The notes below the pieces were generated by a model. The model was not told the origin of the DNA. It saw only the letters and a program-made list of their open reading frames with translations, and did no database searches. 35,135 nt of DNA, taken from JAKAXG01 sp035702985. Lineage in GTDB: Bacteria; Actinomycetota; Acidimicrobiia; Acidimicrobiales; Palsa-688. The stretch spans positions 1 to 35,135 of the forward strand of contig DASSZD010000160.1 in the NCBI GenBank assembly GCA_035702985.1. Direction: 5' to 3'. Numbering within the stretch: the first letter of the stretch is position 1; each line of letters opens with the position of its first letter. Made by a program: the position numbers and the translations under genes. Below, piece by piece: positions 6,046 through 12,440 of the stretch.

Positions 6046-7103
6046 GCCGGAACGGGTTCCAGCTCGAGATGCGAGAAGTTGTACGCCGGCCACGGCCCGG
6101 TGAGCTCACCGCTCAGCCCGAGTTCGGCCGGGGCCTCCGACAGCCCCTCGGCGGCAGTCTGGCGGAAAGCCTCGATGCGGGTGGCCGCCACCAGGTACGA
6201 CGCCCGCCAGACCACCGGCCGGGACCGTCCGGAACGGCGCCGGACGGGATGGGCCACCTGATCGTCGGCGATGGCGGCCAGGCACTCGTGCACCAGGTGG
6301 GCCCGGTCCCGGGCCGCCCGCCCGGCTCCGTCGGCGGCGGCGATCTGGTCCCGGCGCCGGGCCAGATATCCCGCTCCGCCGGCGTCACCGGGGTCCGTGA
6401 CCGTCGGCTGGGCCGAGTGACCGGGATCCCAGTCCAGGGTCAGACCCCACTCGGCCCGGCCCTCCAACCTCTCCAGGGCGGCGGAGATGGCATCCGATCT
6501 GCGATCCATCAGGTCCCGCAGTTGGTCCGGATGGCGATACATCCGGCCGAACCGCAGCGGCAGCACCGCCCCCCGGTCCAGGACGGCTTCGAGCACACCC
6601 TCGTGAGCCCGGACCAGTGGCTCCAGACGGGCCAGGTCCGCCTCGCCGGACTCGTCCAGGCCCCAGGACCGCACGCTCTCCTCCACCCAGCTGCCGACCA
6701 TGGCCAGCCGGCCCACCGGCACCACCTCGACCGCCGCCCCCTCCACGCCGGCCGATGCTGGCAGGGCACTTGCCACATGGTTCCAGGTCAGGCCGTACAC
6801 GTACCAGCCCCGTCCGCCGGAGCCGCCGCCGGCCGTCCGTACCACCGCCGGCTCAGGCACCGGCGGGACCTCCGCCGGCTCAGGCCGCACGTGGACCGGC
6901 GGCCGGTCCGCCTGGACCGAGCCCGCCGGCCCGCTCCCCGGATCGCCGACCGGCAGGACCGGCTCCGCCGATTGCACCAGCCAGCGGGCGATTCGGGACC
7001 GCAGCTCGGCCACAGCGTCGGCTCTCGCCTCTTCGATGGCCTGGGCCAGCACCTCGGCCGGCAGCCCGGACAGGTCGAGGTGGTGCTCCGGGCCGCCCGT
7101 CAC
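6042..7103 (-). CDS. gvpL: gas vesicle protein GvpL/GvpF with long N-terminal extension
   Basis: A 353-residue protein. Residues ~105-350 are a full GvpF/GvpL domain: WYVYGLTWNHVA, the VLPLRFGRMYRHPDQLRDLM block with the conserved RFG, and the terminal GPWPAYNFSHLELEPV strand. The first ~100 residues are extra: a predicted amphipathic helix rich in Ala, Glu and Arg (VLAQAIEEARADAVAELRSR) followed by a Pro/Val-rich linker (VRPEPAEVPPVPEPAVV). Ordinary GvpF/L proteins begin directly with the YVYG strand. The start GTG 7103 is fixed by a GTGA overlap with the gvpJ stop and includes the extension. The helix may dock another Gvp protein (inference). An insertion rich in Gly/Asp lies at about residues 230-260. 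Confidence 0.9.
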   Translation of the reverse strand: MTGGPEHHLDLSGLPAEVLAQAIEEARADAVAELRSRIARWLVQSAEPVLPVGDPGSGPAGSVQADRPPVHVRPEPAEVPPVPEPAVVRTAGGGSGGRGWYVYGLTWNHVASALPASAGVEGAAVEVVPVGRLAMVGSWVEESVRSWGLDESGEADLARLEPLVRAHEGVLEAVLDRGAVLPLRFGRMYRHPDQLRDLMDRRSDAISAALERLEGRAEWGLTLDWDPGHSAQPTVTDPGDAGGAGYLARRRDQIAAADGAGRAARDRAHLVHECLAAIADDQVAHPVRRRSGRSRPVVWRASYLVAATRIEAFRQTAAEGLSEAPAELGLSGELTGPWPAYNFSHLELEPVPA

Positions 7104-7486
7104 TTCCGCCCTCCCCCACGCTCCGCCGCCTCGGCCGGAGCCGGCAGGGCCCGCTCGAGGCGCTCGAGGGTGGCCTCCAGGCGATCGATGCGGCCGGCCA
7201 GCGACCCCTCGGAGCCGCCGCCCTGCTCGGCCGCCCGGCCCGACAGCCACGGGTCCGTCTCCCACCAGGTCACGCCCATCTCCTTGGCCTTGTCGACCGA
7301 TGCCACCAACAGTCGCAGTTTGATGGTCAGCAGCTCGACGTCGACCAGGCTGATCGAGATGTCACCCGCAATGACTATCCCTTTGTCCAGGATCCTCTCC
7401 AGGAGGTCGGCCAGGCTGCTGCCGTCTTCTCGCCCCGGCAACGCCGGGCGGCCGGCGTAGCGGAGCCCCGATCCCGAGCTGGTCAC
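7100..7486 (-). CDS. gvpJ: gas vesicle protein GvpJ
   Basis: A 128-residue minor gas vesicle structural protein. Residues ~24-80 hold the GvpA-like core: SLADLLERILDKGIVIAGDI, then SLVDVELLTIKLRLLVASVD, followed by AKEMGVTWWETDPWL. The WWETDP extension after the core is a hallmark I associate with GvpJ rather than GvpA. The C-terminal 45 residues are a Leu/Arg/Glu helix (RIDRLEATLERLERAL), probably coiled coil. GvpJ homologs are essential, low-abundance wall proteins likely placed at the cone tips. GTG start overlaps the gvpO stop (GTGA); the stop overlaps gvpL in the same way. Confidence 0.9.
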   Translation of the reverse strand: MTSSGSGLRYAGRPALPGREDGSSLADLLERILDKGIVIAGDISISLVDVELLTIKLRLLVASVDKAKEMGVTWWETDPWLSGRAAEQGGGSEGSLAGRIDRLEATLERLERALPAPAEAAERGGGRK

Positions 7487-7779
7487 GGCAGTTCCCCCTC
7501 GCTGGCCTGGTTGCGGTAGTAGCGGTGGGTCCGCTCGTACCCGGCGATGTGGCCGTCCCCGTCGACATCCACCCGGTAGCTTCCGAGCACGCTCGTCGAG
7601 GCCGGGATCCGTTCCAGCTCCACCACCTCGAGTTCCAGGACCCAGCCTTCGCCGTCGCGCTGCACGGACGTGACCGAATCCACCGGTCGGCTGGTGAGCT
7701 GCTCCAGCTCGCGCCGGGCGCCCCCTATCACCTGCGCCATGGATGGACGGGCCCGGCGGGCCCCTGACGGCGAGCTCAC
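7483..7779 (-). CDS. gvpO: gas vesicle protein GvpO
   Basis: A 98-residue protein with the GvpO pattern: an N-terminal helix (AQVIGGARRELEQLT), then GWVLELEVVELERIPASTSV, LGSYRVDVDGDGHIAGYERT and HRYYRNQ. The W-x-LEVVELERIP and LGSYxVxxDxxGxLxGYxRxxRYxR runs are diagnostic. GvpO is conserved in halophilic archaea and actinobacteria and is needed for gas vesicle production, with reported effects on gvp expression or assembly. Start GTG 7779 overlaps the gvpG stop (GTGA). Confidence 0.93.
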   Translation of the reverse strand: MSSPSGARRARPSMAQVIGGARRELEQLTSRPVDSVTSVQRDGEGWVLELEVVELERIPASTSVLGSYRVDVDGDGHIAGYERTHRYYRNQASEGELP

Positions 7780-8030
7780 GTCGGCTCCTCCTCTACCTCC
7801 CGGTCCTGCGATGCGTCGAGCCGGTCGAGCAGCTGCTCCTCCAGCTCCAGGTAGCGCTGCTCGGTGAGCTCACCGGCGTCGAGGGCGGCCTGGAGCTCCG
7901 CCAGCTCGGCCAGGATCACGTCCGGGTCGTGCAACTGCCGCAGGGCCTCATCCTGAAGTCGCTCGGCCAGCCACGCCACCCCCTGCACCGGGGCCAGGGG
8001 CAGAAGGACCAGACCTTTGATCAGGCCCAT
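7776..8030 (-). CDS. gvpG: gas vesicle protein GvpG
   Basis: An 84-residue protein with the canonical GvpG opening MGLIKGLVLLPLAPVQGVAW, then a charged helical region LAERLQDEALRQLHDP and ELAELQAALDAGELTEQRYL with the Leu/Glu heptad pattern of the family (ELxxLxxxLExGELTEEEYxxxEExLL). GvpG is a small assembly factor that interacts with GvpF/L and GvpA. The ATG overlaps the gvpF stop (TGATG). The longer open frame upstream reads through gvpF out of frame and is not used. Confidence 0.92.
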   Translation of the reverse strand: MGLIKGLVLLPLAPVQGVAWLAERLQDEALRQLHDPDVILAELAELQAALDAGELTEQRYLELEEQLLDRLDASQDREVEEEPT

Positions 8031-8770
8031 CAGGCCGGGTCCCCGTCGATGTCGACGAAATCCCACGGGGCCATGGGACCGGTCAGTTCGATGGTCATCC
8101 GGCCGGCCTGCCGGCCGGCCACCGACTGCACCGCCTCCTCCATGTGCCGGGCCCTGCCCCGCTCCACCAGCAGGGCGGCGTGCACGGCCACCACCTCGGT
8201 CCGTTCGGCCAGCTCCCGGAGACCGGTCACGCGCTCCGCCACCTCCTCGATGATGGCCCGGCGGTCGGCGTCCTTGATCCGGTACAGCTCGTTGCGGACC
8301 AGCTCCCCCAGCCTGATCATCCTGTCCCGGTTGGCGGGCCGGTCCGTCCGGGCGGATTCGGCCCGGGCCCGCCGCACCGCCGGGCTGCGCTCCACCACCT
8401 CGCGCAGGACCACGTCCTCGGCGTAGGACGCCTTGAGGCGGTACTCCGCCTTGCCGTCGAGGTCGCGCAGCATCTCCGAGTAGCGGTCCAGGTTGGGGGC
8501 GAGCAGGCCGTCGCCCACCGCCGCTTCGTCGGGCATCACGGTCCCGAAGCGCACCGGCAGGACCGGTGCCACCCGGTGGGCGGCGTCCACCACTGCGTGA
8601 TGGGCGGTCACGTTGGCCCGCGACGGGCGGACCCTGTCCTCCCGGACGGGGCTCACCAGAGCGCTGATGGGGCCGCGGCCCACCGGAGCCACGGGGCTGC
8701 CGCCGATTCCCGATTCGAACCCGGGCTCGGACGCTGCCGACCCGGGCACCACACCGTAGACGTAGAGCAG
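8030..8770 (-). CDS. gvpF: gas vesicle protein GvpF, apparent CTG start
   Basis: A GvpF/GvpL-family assembly protein of 246 residues. It has APVLPVRFGTVMPDE (the conserved RFG), a long helical middle with GKAEYRLKASYAED and the terminal strand ELTGPMAPWDFVDI, the family's GP-x-x-PWDF. Most likely it is the true GvpF. The first AUG-like start in frame is GTG 8752, but the six codons before it read LLYVYG, exactly the N-terminal beta-strand with which GvpF proteins begin. There is no ATG, GTG or TTG ahead of them. CTG 8770 is the plausible start: GAGGAGGG lies about 6 bases upstream of it. It follows gvpA1 after 20 bases. Confidence 0.88.
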   Translation of the reverse strand: MLYVYGVVPGSAASEPGFESGIGGSPVAPVGRGPISALVSPVREDRVRPSRANVTAHHAVVDAAHRVAPVLPVRFGTVMPDEAAVGDGLLAPNLDRYSEMLRDLDGKAEYRLKASYAEDVVLREVVERSPAVRRARAESARTDRPANRDRMIRLGELVRNELYRIKDADRRAIIEEVAERVTGLRELAERTEVVAVHAALLVERGRARHMEEAVQSVAGRQAGRMTIELTGPMAPWDFVDIDGDPA

Positions 8771-8790
8771 AGCAGTCCCTCCTCGACCGA

Positions 8791-9141
8791 TCAGTTTCCG
8801 TTCCCTCGACCGAGCCGTTCCTTGATCCCGTCGACGCCACCTTCCACCGCGCCCTTGACCTTGCTGCGGGCCCCGTCGTGCATCAGGTCCTGGGTCAGGC
8901 CCTGGATGCCCCGGGTCTCGGTCTCGGTCAGGTCGAGGCGGTTGACCGCCTCGGCGTAGTGGAGGTAGGTGTCGACGCTGGCGATCACGATCCGGGCGTC
9001 GATGGTCAGCAGCTCGATACCGAGGCCGGACACCCGCACGTAGGCGTCGATGACCAGGCCCTTGTCCAGGATCAGGTCCAGGACGTCGGCCAGGCTGCTG
9101 GGTCGGGGGGCCCGGGTGACGGACCCGCCGGCAGAGACCAT
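8791..9141 (-). CDS. gvpA: gas vesicle major structural protein GvpA (copy 1)
   Basis: A 116-residue GvpA. Residues ~15-75 are the near-invariant shell core: SSLADVLDLILDKGLVIDAY, VRVSGLGIELLTIDARIVIA and SVDTYLHYAEAVNRLDL. GvpA monomers polymerise into the ribbed protein wall that excludes water and lets gas in. Here the usual VSLVGIELL reads VSGLGIELL, a double change in the beta-strand region facing the neighbouring subunit. The C-terminal ~40 residues (RGIQGLTQDLMHDGARSKVK onward) extend beyond the minimal 70-residue protein. The ATG shares one base with the stop of the preceding gene (TGATG). With gvpA2 at 10000-10437 this gives two shell genes in one operon. Confidence 0.95.
   Translation of the reverse strand: MVSAGGSVTRAPRPSSLADVLDLILDKGLVIDAYVRVSGLGIELLTIDARIVIASVDTYLHYAEAVNRLDLTETETRGIQGLTQDLMHDGARSKVKGAVEGGVDGIKERLGRGNGN
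8931..9119. repeat. direct repeat copy 1 (gvpA core)
   Basis: About 189 bases inside gvpA1 that closely match 10227-10415 in gvpA2 in the same orientation. The region corresponding to LVIDAY..SSLADVL is nearly identical, including a run of more than 60 bases with only one or two differences. The copies are ~1.3 kb apart, so recombination between them would remove the DUF378 and YtxH-like genes and leave one chimeric gvpA. Confidence 0.8.
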
Positions 9142-9752
9142 CAGTCGACCCGCCCCCGCTCGAGGGCGGCCTTCATCCGGCTACCGGAGCGCTGCGGACG
9201 CCGCTCCTCCCGGCGGCCGGCGTCGCGGCGGGCGGTCTTGTGGGGCCGCTCCCGGCGGCCGCCGCCTGCGTCCGGGCCGCCGTCGGGGTCCTCGGAACGC
9301 GGGTCATCATCGCCGTCGGCGTCGTCGGCGTCGTCGTCGACCTCGGTCTCGTCGACCTCGCCGGACTCTTCGGACCCGGTCTCGTCGTCGGCGTCGGCGT
9401 CGGCGTACCCCTCGTCGTCGTCCTCGTAGGAGTCGTCGGCGCCTTCGTCTTGTTCGTCGTAGGCGTCATCGTCGTAGGCGTCATCGTCATAGGTGTCGTC
9501 CGGATCGCCCCCGTCGCCCGCGTCCCGGCCGTCGCCGGAGCGGTTATGGCTGCCCCGGGAGCGCACCTGCTCGATCAGACGCCGCCCGGCGTCGGCGGTC
9601 GCCAGATCTCTGGCCTGGTCGGCGACCCGCTGGACGAGCGGGAGGTCCACCACCCGCTGCGCCACCTCGGTCATCTCCTCGTAGCGCTTCTGGCCGGCCT
9701 GCGCCCCGAACACGTAGCCGACGGCGAATCCCAATCCGAATCTCTTGAACAC
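9141..9752 (-). CDS. YtxH-like protein with long acidic low-complexity tail
   Basis: A 203-residue protein in two parts. Residues 1-75 start MFKRFGLGFAVGYVFGAQAG, a short Gly-rich hydrophobic segment followed by charged helices (QKRYEEMTEVAQRVVDLPLV); this resembles the YtxH type of small membrane-associated proteins common in actinobacterial gas vesicle clusters. Residues ~85-160 are a highly acidic tail with repeats such as DDDAYDDDAYDEQD, and the last ~40 residues are basic (Arg/Lys-rich). The GTG start at 9752 is chosen because the upstream frame is unrelated. Function is unknown. Acidic-then-basic tails suggest an intrinsically disordered scaffold, possibly membrane-tethered (inference). 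Its stop overlaps the gvpA1 ATG. Confidence 0.75.
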   Translation of the reverse strand: MFKRFGLGFAVGYVFGAQAGQKRYEEMTEVAQRVVDLPLVQRVADQARDLATADAGRRLIEQVRSRGSHNRSGDGRDAGDGGDPDDTYDDDAYDDDAYDEQDEGADDSYEDDDEGYADADADDETGSEESGEVDETEVDDDADDADGDDDPRSEDPDGGPDAGGGRRERPHKTARRDAGRREERRPQRSGSRMKAALERGRVD

Positions 9753-9766
9753 GGTCGCACGTTCTC

Positions 9767-10003
9767 CTATCTGCGGTTCAGCTGCTGGCTGCGGGCCAGG
9801 GCGTACGCGGCGCTGGCTCCTACCAGGCCGTAGGCGGCCCGGGCGGCCTTGGACCGGCCCAATGTGGCCCGTATGGCATCGAAGTTGGCGGCCCCGACCA
9901 GGCCCCAGTTGAGAGCCCCGGCGGCCAGCAGGGCGCCGGCCACCCGGTCGGCGGTATTGAGGTCGTCCATGACGCTGTGCTTTCTGCGCAGCCCGGTCTT
10001 CAT
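9767..10003 (-). CDS. DUF378-family small membrane protein
   Basis: A 78-residue protein with two predicted membrane helices: VAGALLAAGALNWGLVGAAN and AAYGLVGASAAYALA. The LNWGLVGAxNFD segment is the signature of the DUF378 (YuzA-like) family, whose function is unknown. ATG 10003 overlaps the gvpA2 stop (ATGA) and is preferred over ATG 10012, although MDDLNTADR from 9970 would be the core. Its place between the two gvpA genes, with 14 bases before the YtxH-like gene, makes it part of the operon. A membrane-side role in vesicle biogenesis or placement is possible but unsupported by direct evidence. Confidence 0.8.
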   Translation of the reverse strand: MKTGLRRKHSVMDDLNTADRVAGALLAAGALNWGLVGAANFDAIRATLGRSKAARAAYGLVGASAAYALARSQQLNRR

Positions 10004-10437
10004 CGGTCCCATCTCCCTCTTTCTCCCAGGCGGCCGGCCAAGGACCGGCCGCTCTTGCCTTCGTCACCATCCGACGCACCGCCCCGCTTGGCCGAGCCGC
10101 TGAGCTGACGGGCCGGCTCCTTGTGCCCATCGGCCGCGCCCTCGTCGTCCTGGTCGTCGCCGCCCTGACCGCCACCGTCATCCTGTCCGAACAGGGCCGG
10201 GATGCCGGCCGTCTCCGTGGCTTTGAGGTCGAGACGGTTGACCGCCTCGGCGTAGTGGAGGTAGGTGTCCACGCTGGCGATCACCACCCGGGCGTCGATG
10301 GTCAGCAGTTCGATGCCCACCAGCGAGACCCGGACATAGGCGTCTATGACCAGGCCCTTGTCCAGGATCAGGTCCAGGACGTCGGCCAGGCTGCTGGGCC
10401 GGGGGGCCCTGGTGATGGCACTTCCCGAACTGCTCAT
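10000..10437 (-). CDS. gvpA: gas vesicle major structural protein GvpA (copy 2)
   Basis: A 145-residue GvpA with the consensus core at ~15-75: SSLADVLDLILDKGLVIDAY, VRVSLVGIELLTIDARVVIA, SVDTYLHYAEAVNRLDL. Unlike copy 1 it keeps VSLVGIELL, so this is probably the main shell protein. After residue ~80 comes a ~65-residue disordered tail, first Asp/Gly/Gln-rich (GQDDGGGQGGDDQDDEG) then basic (SLAGRLGERGRWDR). The tail would project from the shell surface and might take the place of an external stabiliser such as GvpC, which is not present here (inference). ATG 10437 overlaps the stop of the SRPBCC gene (ATGA). It is the first gvp structural gene transcribed. Confidence 0.95.
   Translation of the reverse strand: MSSSGSAITRAPRPSSLADVLDLILDKGLVIDAYVRVSLVGIELLTIDARVVIASVDTYLHYAEAVNRLDLKATETAGIPALFGQDDGGGQGGDDQDDEGAADGHKEPARQLSGSAKRGGASDGDEGKSGRSLAGRLGERGRWDR
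10227..10415. repeat. direct repeat copy 2 (gvpA core)
   Basis: The partner of 8931-9119, lying inside gvpA2 in the same orientation. The nucleotide match is highest over the part encoding the N-terminal helix of the shell core and falls off at the segment where copy 1 encodes GLG instead of LVG, which points to past duplication followed by local divergence. Confidence 0.8.
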
Positions 10438-11600
10438 GACCGACCTTCCGCTTTCCTGCTCCCGGACCCGGCGGTCCTGGACCGGGAGGCGCTGCTGCTC
10501 TTGGACGCACCCCCGGCCTTGGAGGCGCCCCTGCCGCCGGAGGCCCCGGAGCTCCGGGAGGCGGTGGCCTTCCGGGAGGCGGTGGCCTTCCGGGAGGCGG
10601 TGGCCTTCCGGGGCCCCGAGCCGTTCCCGGAGGCGGTGGCCTTCCGGGACCCCGAGCCGTTCCCGGACGTCGAGCCGTTACGGGGTGCCGAGGCCCGACC
10701 CGACGCCGACCGGCTCGAGCGGCCGGACGCCGAGTCCTGGGCTCCGCCGTCGGCCTTGCCGTTGGGGGAACCGCCGTCCCGGCCCGGCCCCGAGGACGAT
10801 CGGGACCGTCCCGTGGGCCGCGACCCGCCGTCGCCTCCCTCTATGTGACCGCGCCAGGCCCCGGTCTCCTCCCCGCTCAGCTCCACGAAGTGCTTGAACA
10901 TGCGAAGATCCCGCCGCACCCGGCGCCGCTGGATGCGCAGCGTGTTGCCCACCGTCTCGAACGGGCCGGACGGCTTGTACTGCATCTGCACCAGCACCCG
11001 GGTGAGCTGGTCGTCGAGGCTGTGGAAGCTGACCACACCCTCGTGCTGAGGTCCGCCCTCGCTCTTCCAGGCGATCAGCTCGTCGGGCACCTGCTCGGTG
11101 ATCCGGGCCTCCCAGTGCCGGCGCACCGGACCGATCTTGCTGGTCCACGCGGCTCGGTCGTCCTCCTCCTGTTCGACCGATTCGACCCCCTTGACGATGG
11201 CCGGGAACATCTCCATCTGGGTCCACTGGTTGTAGACCACCTGGCGGGGGGCGGCGATGTCGGTGTGCTCCTCGATCAGGTGGGCCAGCTTGGGCTTGGC
11301 GTCGCCGCCGTCCTTTCCCAGCTTCCGCACCTCGCCGATCACCGCTCCGAACTTGCCGATCGTCGAGGAGTGGGAGGAGACGGCGTCGCGGATGTCCTTC
11401 GCCGTTCCCACCGCCTGCTCGGCCTGGCCGGCCATCTCCCGCCCGTGGGCCAGAGCCCGGCCGGCCCGCTGGGCCAGCGGGACGCCGGCAACCGCGGCGG
11501 CCGCTCCGGCACCGGCCCAGCCGGCGCCCGACATCGACCGGCGGCCCCGACGCCCGACGGGCACCCCGAGGATCCTGGGTCGACGGTCCTTGAACATCAT
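10434..11600 (-). CDS. SRPBCC-domain protein of gas vesicle operon with Ser/Arg/Gly repeat tail
   Basis: A 388-residue protein. Residues 1-95 contain an Arg-rich start and an Ala/Gly hydrophobic stretch (GAGWAGAGAAAAVAGVPLAQ) that could be a membrane anchor. Residues ~105-250 form a START/polyketide-cyclase-like (SRPBCC) fold: EEHTDIAAPRQVVYNQWTQM, WTSKIGPVRRHWEARITEQV, IAWKSEGGPQHEGVVSFHSL and the final helix with RRRVRRDLRMFKHFVE. Residues ~265-388 are a disordered, positively charged tail with RKATAS hexapeptide repeats and GNGSG units. SRPBCC proteins bind hydrophobic ligands; paired genes of this kind occur in actinobacterial gas vesicle clusters, role unknown. The start overlaps the stop of the first SRPBCC gene (ATGA), and ATG 11597 is an equally close alternative. 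Confidence 0.8.
   Translation of the reverse strand: MMFKDRRPRILGVPVGRRGRRSMSGAGWAGAGAAAAVAGVPLAQRAGRALAHGREMAGQAEQAVGTAKDIRDAVSSHSSTIGKFGAVIGEVRKLGKDGGDAKPKLAHLIEEHTDIAAPRQVVYNQWTQMEMFPAIVKGVESVEQEEDDRAAWTSKIGPVRRHWEARITEQVPDELIAWKSEGGPQHEGVVSFHSLDDQLTRVLVQMQYKPSGPFETVGNTLRIQRRRVRRDLRMFKHFVELSGEETGAWRGHIEGGDGGSRPTGRSRSSSGPGRDGGSPNGKADGGAQDSASGRSSRSASGRASAPRNGSTSGNGSGSRKATASGNGSGPRKATASRKATASRKATASRSSGASGGRGASKAGGASKSSSASRSRTAGSGSRKAEGRS
10556..10645. repeat. 18-bp tandem repeats encoding RKATAS
   Basis: GGGAGGCGGTGGCCTTCC occurs three times head to tail at 10556-10609 and once more at 10628-10645 (first base altered). The spacer units CCCCGAGCCGTTCCCGG also repeat (about 10614 and 10650). 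On the coding (minus) strand the 18-mer encodes the hexapeptide RKATAS and the spacer encodes GNGSG. The repeats keep the frame, so copy number can change without breaking the protein. Confidence 0.85.
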
Positions 11601-12190
11601 CTGTCGCTCCCTCCAGCCGACTTGTCGTCCCCCACGCTGCGCAACTCCACGTGGTTCTTGAACAGGCGCAGGTCCCGTCGGACCCGCCGCCGCTGCATGC
11701 GGAAGAAGTTCCCCACCGTCTCGAGCAGGCCCGACGGCCGGTACTCGATCTCCACCATCACCTTGGTCAGCCGGTCAGCCAGCCGGTGGAAGGTGGTGGT
11801 CCCGTGGGCCTGCACCCCCCCGGTGGCCCGCCAGCTGAGGCGGTGCGGACGATCCTGCTCGGTGATCTCGGCGGTCCATTCCCGGCGCGACGGTCCGATC
11901 TTGGCCGTGACTTTGATCTGGTCGTCGTCGCCGTCACCCTGGTCACCGTCAGACTGGTCGCCGCCGCCCTGGTCACCGTCACCGGAATGGGCCGACTCCT
12001 TCTTGAAGATCTGGTGCCAGTCGTCGTAGCGGGTCCACCACTCGAAGGCATCTTCGATCGGCACTCCGACCTCGATGCGCTCGGTGATGATGTGGGCCCC
12101 CTTGACCCGGTGGGGCTGGGGCCCGGACCGGCCCGAGTCGGGCGCTTCCTGTTCTCGCTGATCGTTTCGGTCATGCTGGATAGAAGTCAT
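11597..12190 (-). CDS. SRPBCC-domain protein, first gene of gas vesicle operon
   Basis: A 197-residue SRPBCC (START-like) protein, clearly a paralog of the next gene: GAHIITERIEVGVPIEDAFE, WWTRYDDWHQIFKKES, KIGPSRREWTAEITEQDRPH, then LSWRATGGVQAHGTTTFHRL and RRRVRRDLRLFKNHVE. An acidic Gly/Asp/Gln insertion (GDGDQGGGDQSDGDQGDGDD) sits between the first two conserved blocks, where the other copy has EEDDR. There is no membrane anchor and no repeat tail, so this is the short, soluble form. ATG 12190 is chosen because the frame upstream is AT-rich non-coding DNA; the ribosome site is poor (GAGG 13 bases away). As promoter-proximal gene of the operon it may have a regulatory or chaperone role (inference). 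Confidence 0.82.
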   Translation of the reverse strand: MTSIQHDRNDQREQEAPDSGRSGPQPHRVKGAHIITERIEVGVPIEDAFEWWTRYDDWHQIFKKESAHSGDGDQGGGDQSDGDQGDGDDDQIKVTAKIGPSRREWTAEITEQDRPHRLSWRATGGVQAHGTTTFHRLADRLTKVMVEIEYRPSGLLETVGNFFRMQRRRVRRDLRLFKNHVELRSVGDDKSAGGSDR

Positions 12191-12440
12191 AAACCGCGTT
12201 TCACCGCCTCGAATTTTTTGGTTTTGGGGGGCGATCGGAGGTCTCGTGCAGGTCACCCGTCCGGCCGCTTCTTGCAGGACCACAAGGGCTCTACCCGTGG
12301 TGGTTGAGCGGTAATCAGGCTGGAAAAAGGCATACTCAGCGTGGCCTCCAGCCTGTCTGTTTCACTCAAATTCCATGCAGGAATGTCCGTTTCGATAAAT
12401 AGCTTGTGAATCTAATATTTAACTTAAATGAGGCTTCTAT
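12191..12440 (-). promoter_or_regulatory. AT-rich promoter region of the gas vesicle operon
   Basis: A 250-base stretch of markedly lower GC than the rest of the window, between the first gvp-operon gene and the divergent small genes. It holds the dyad at 12316-12355, A/T-rich blocks at 12210-12235 and 12355-12430, and no open frame of gene quality. The divergent layout and sudden base-composition change are what one expects of the control region for a ~8-kb operon. I could not fix a -10/-35 pair with confidence. Confidence 0.55.
12316..12355. promoter_or_regulatory. 9-bp inverted repeat (possible operator) upstream of gas vesicle operon
   Basis: CAGGCTGGA at 12316-12324 and its exact complement TCCAGCCTG at 12347-12355 are separated by 22 bases, so the half-site centres are 31 bp apart, close to three helical turns. 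This suits a regulator bound on one face of the helix; a long-loop hairpin in a leader RNA is the alternative. It lies ~130-165 bases upstream of ATG 12190. Confidence 0.4.

Noticed and set aside
9240..9833. Long plus-strand frame encoding a very hydrophobic Val/Gly/Leu protein
   Set aside because: It is the reverse complement of the Asp/Glu-rich repeat tail of the YtxH-like gene: GAC/GAC runs become GTC/GTC. No ribosome site, and the minus-strand gene has operon context.
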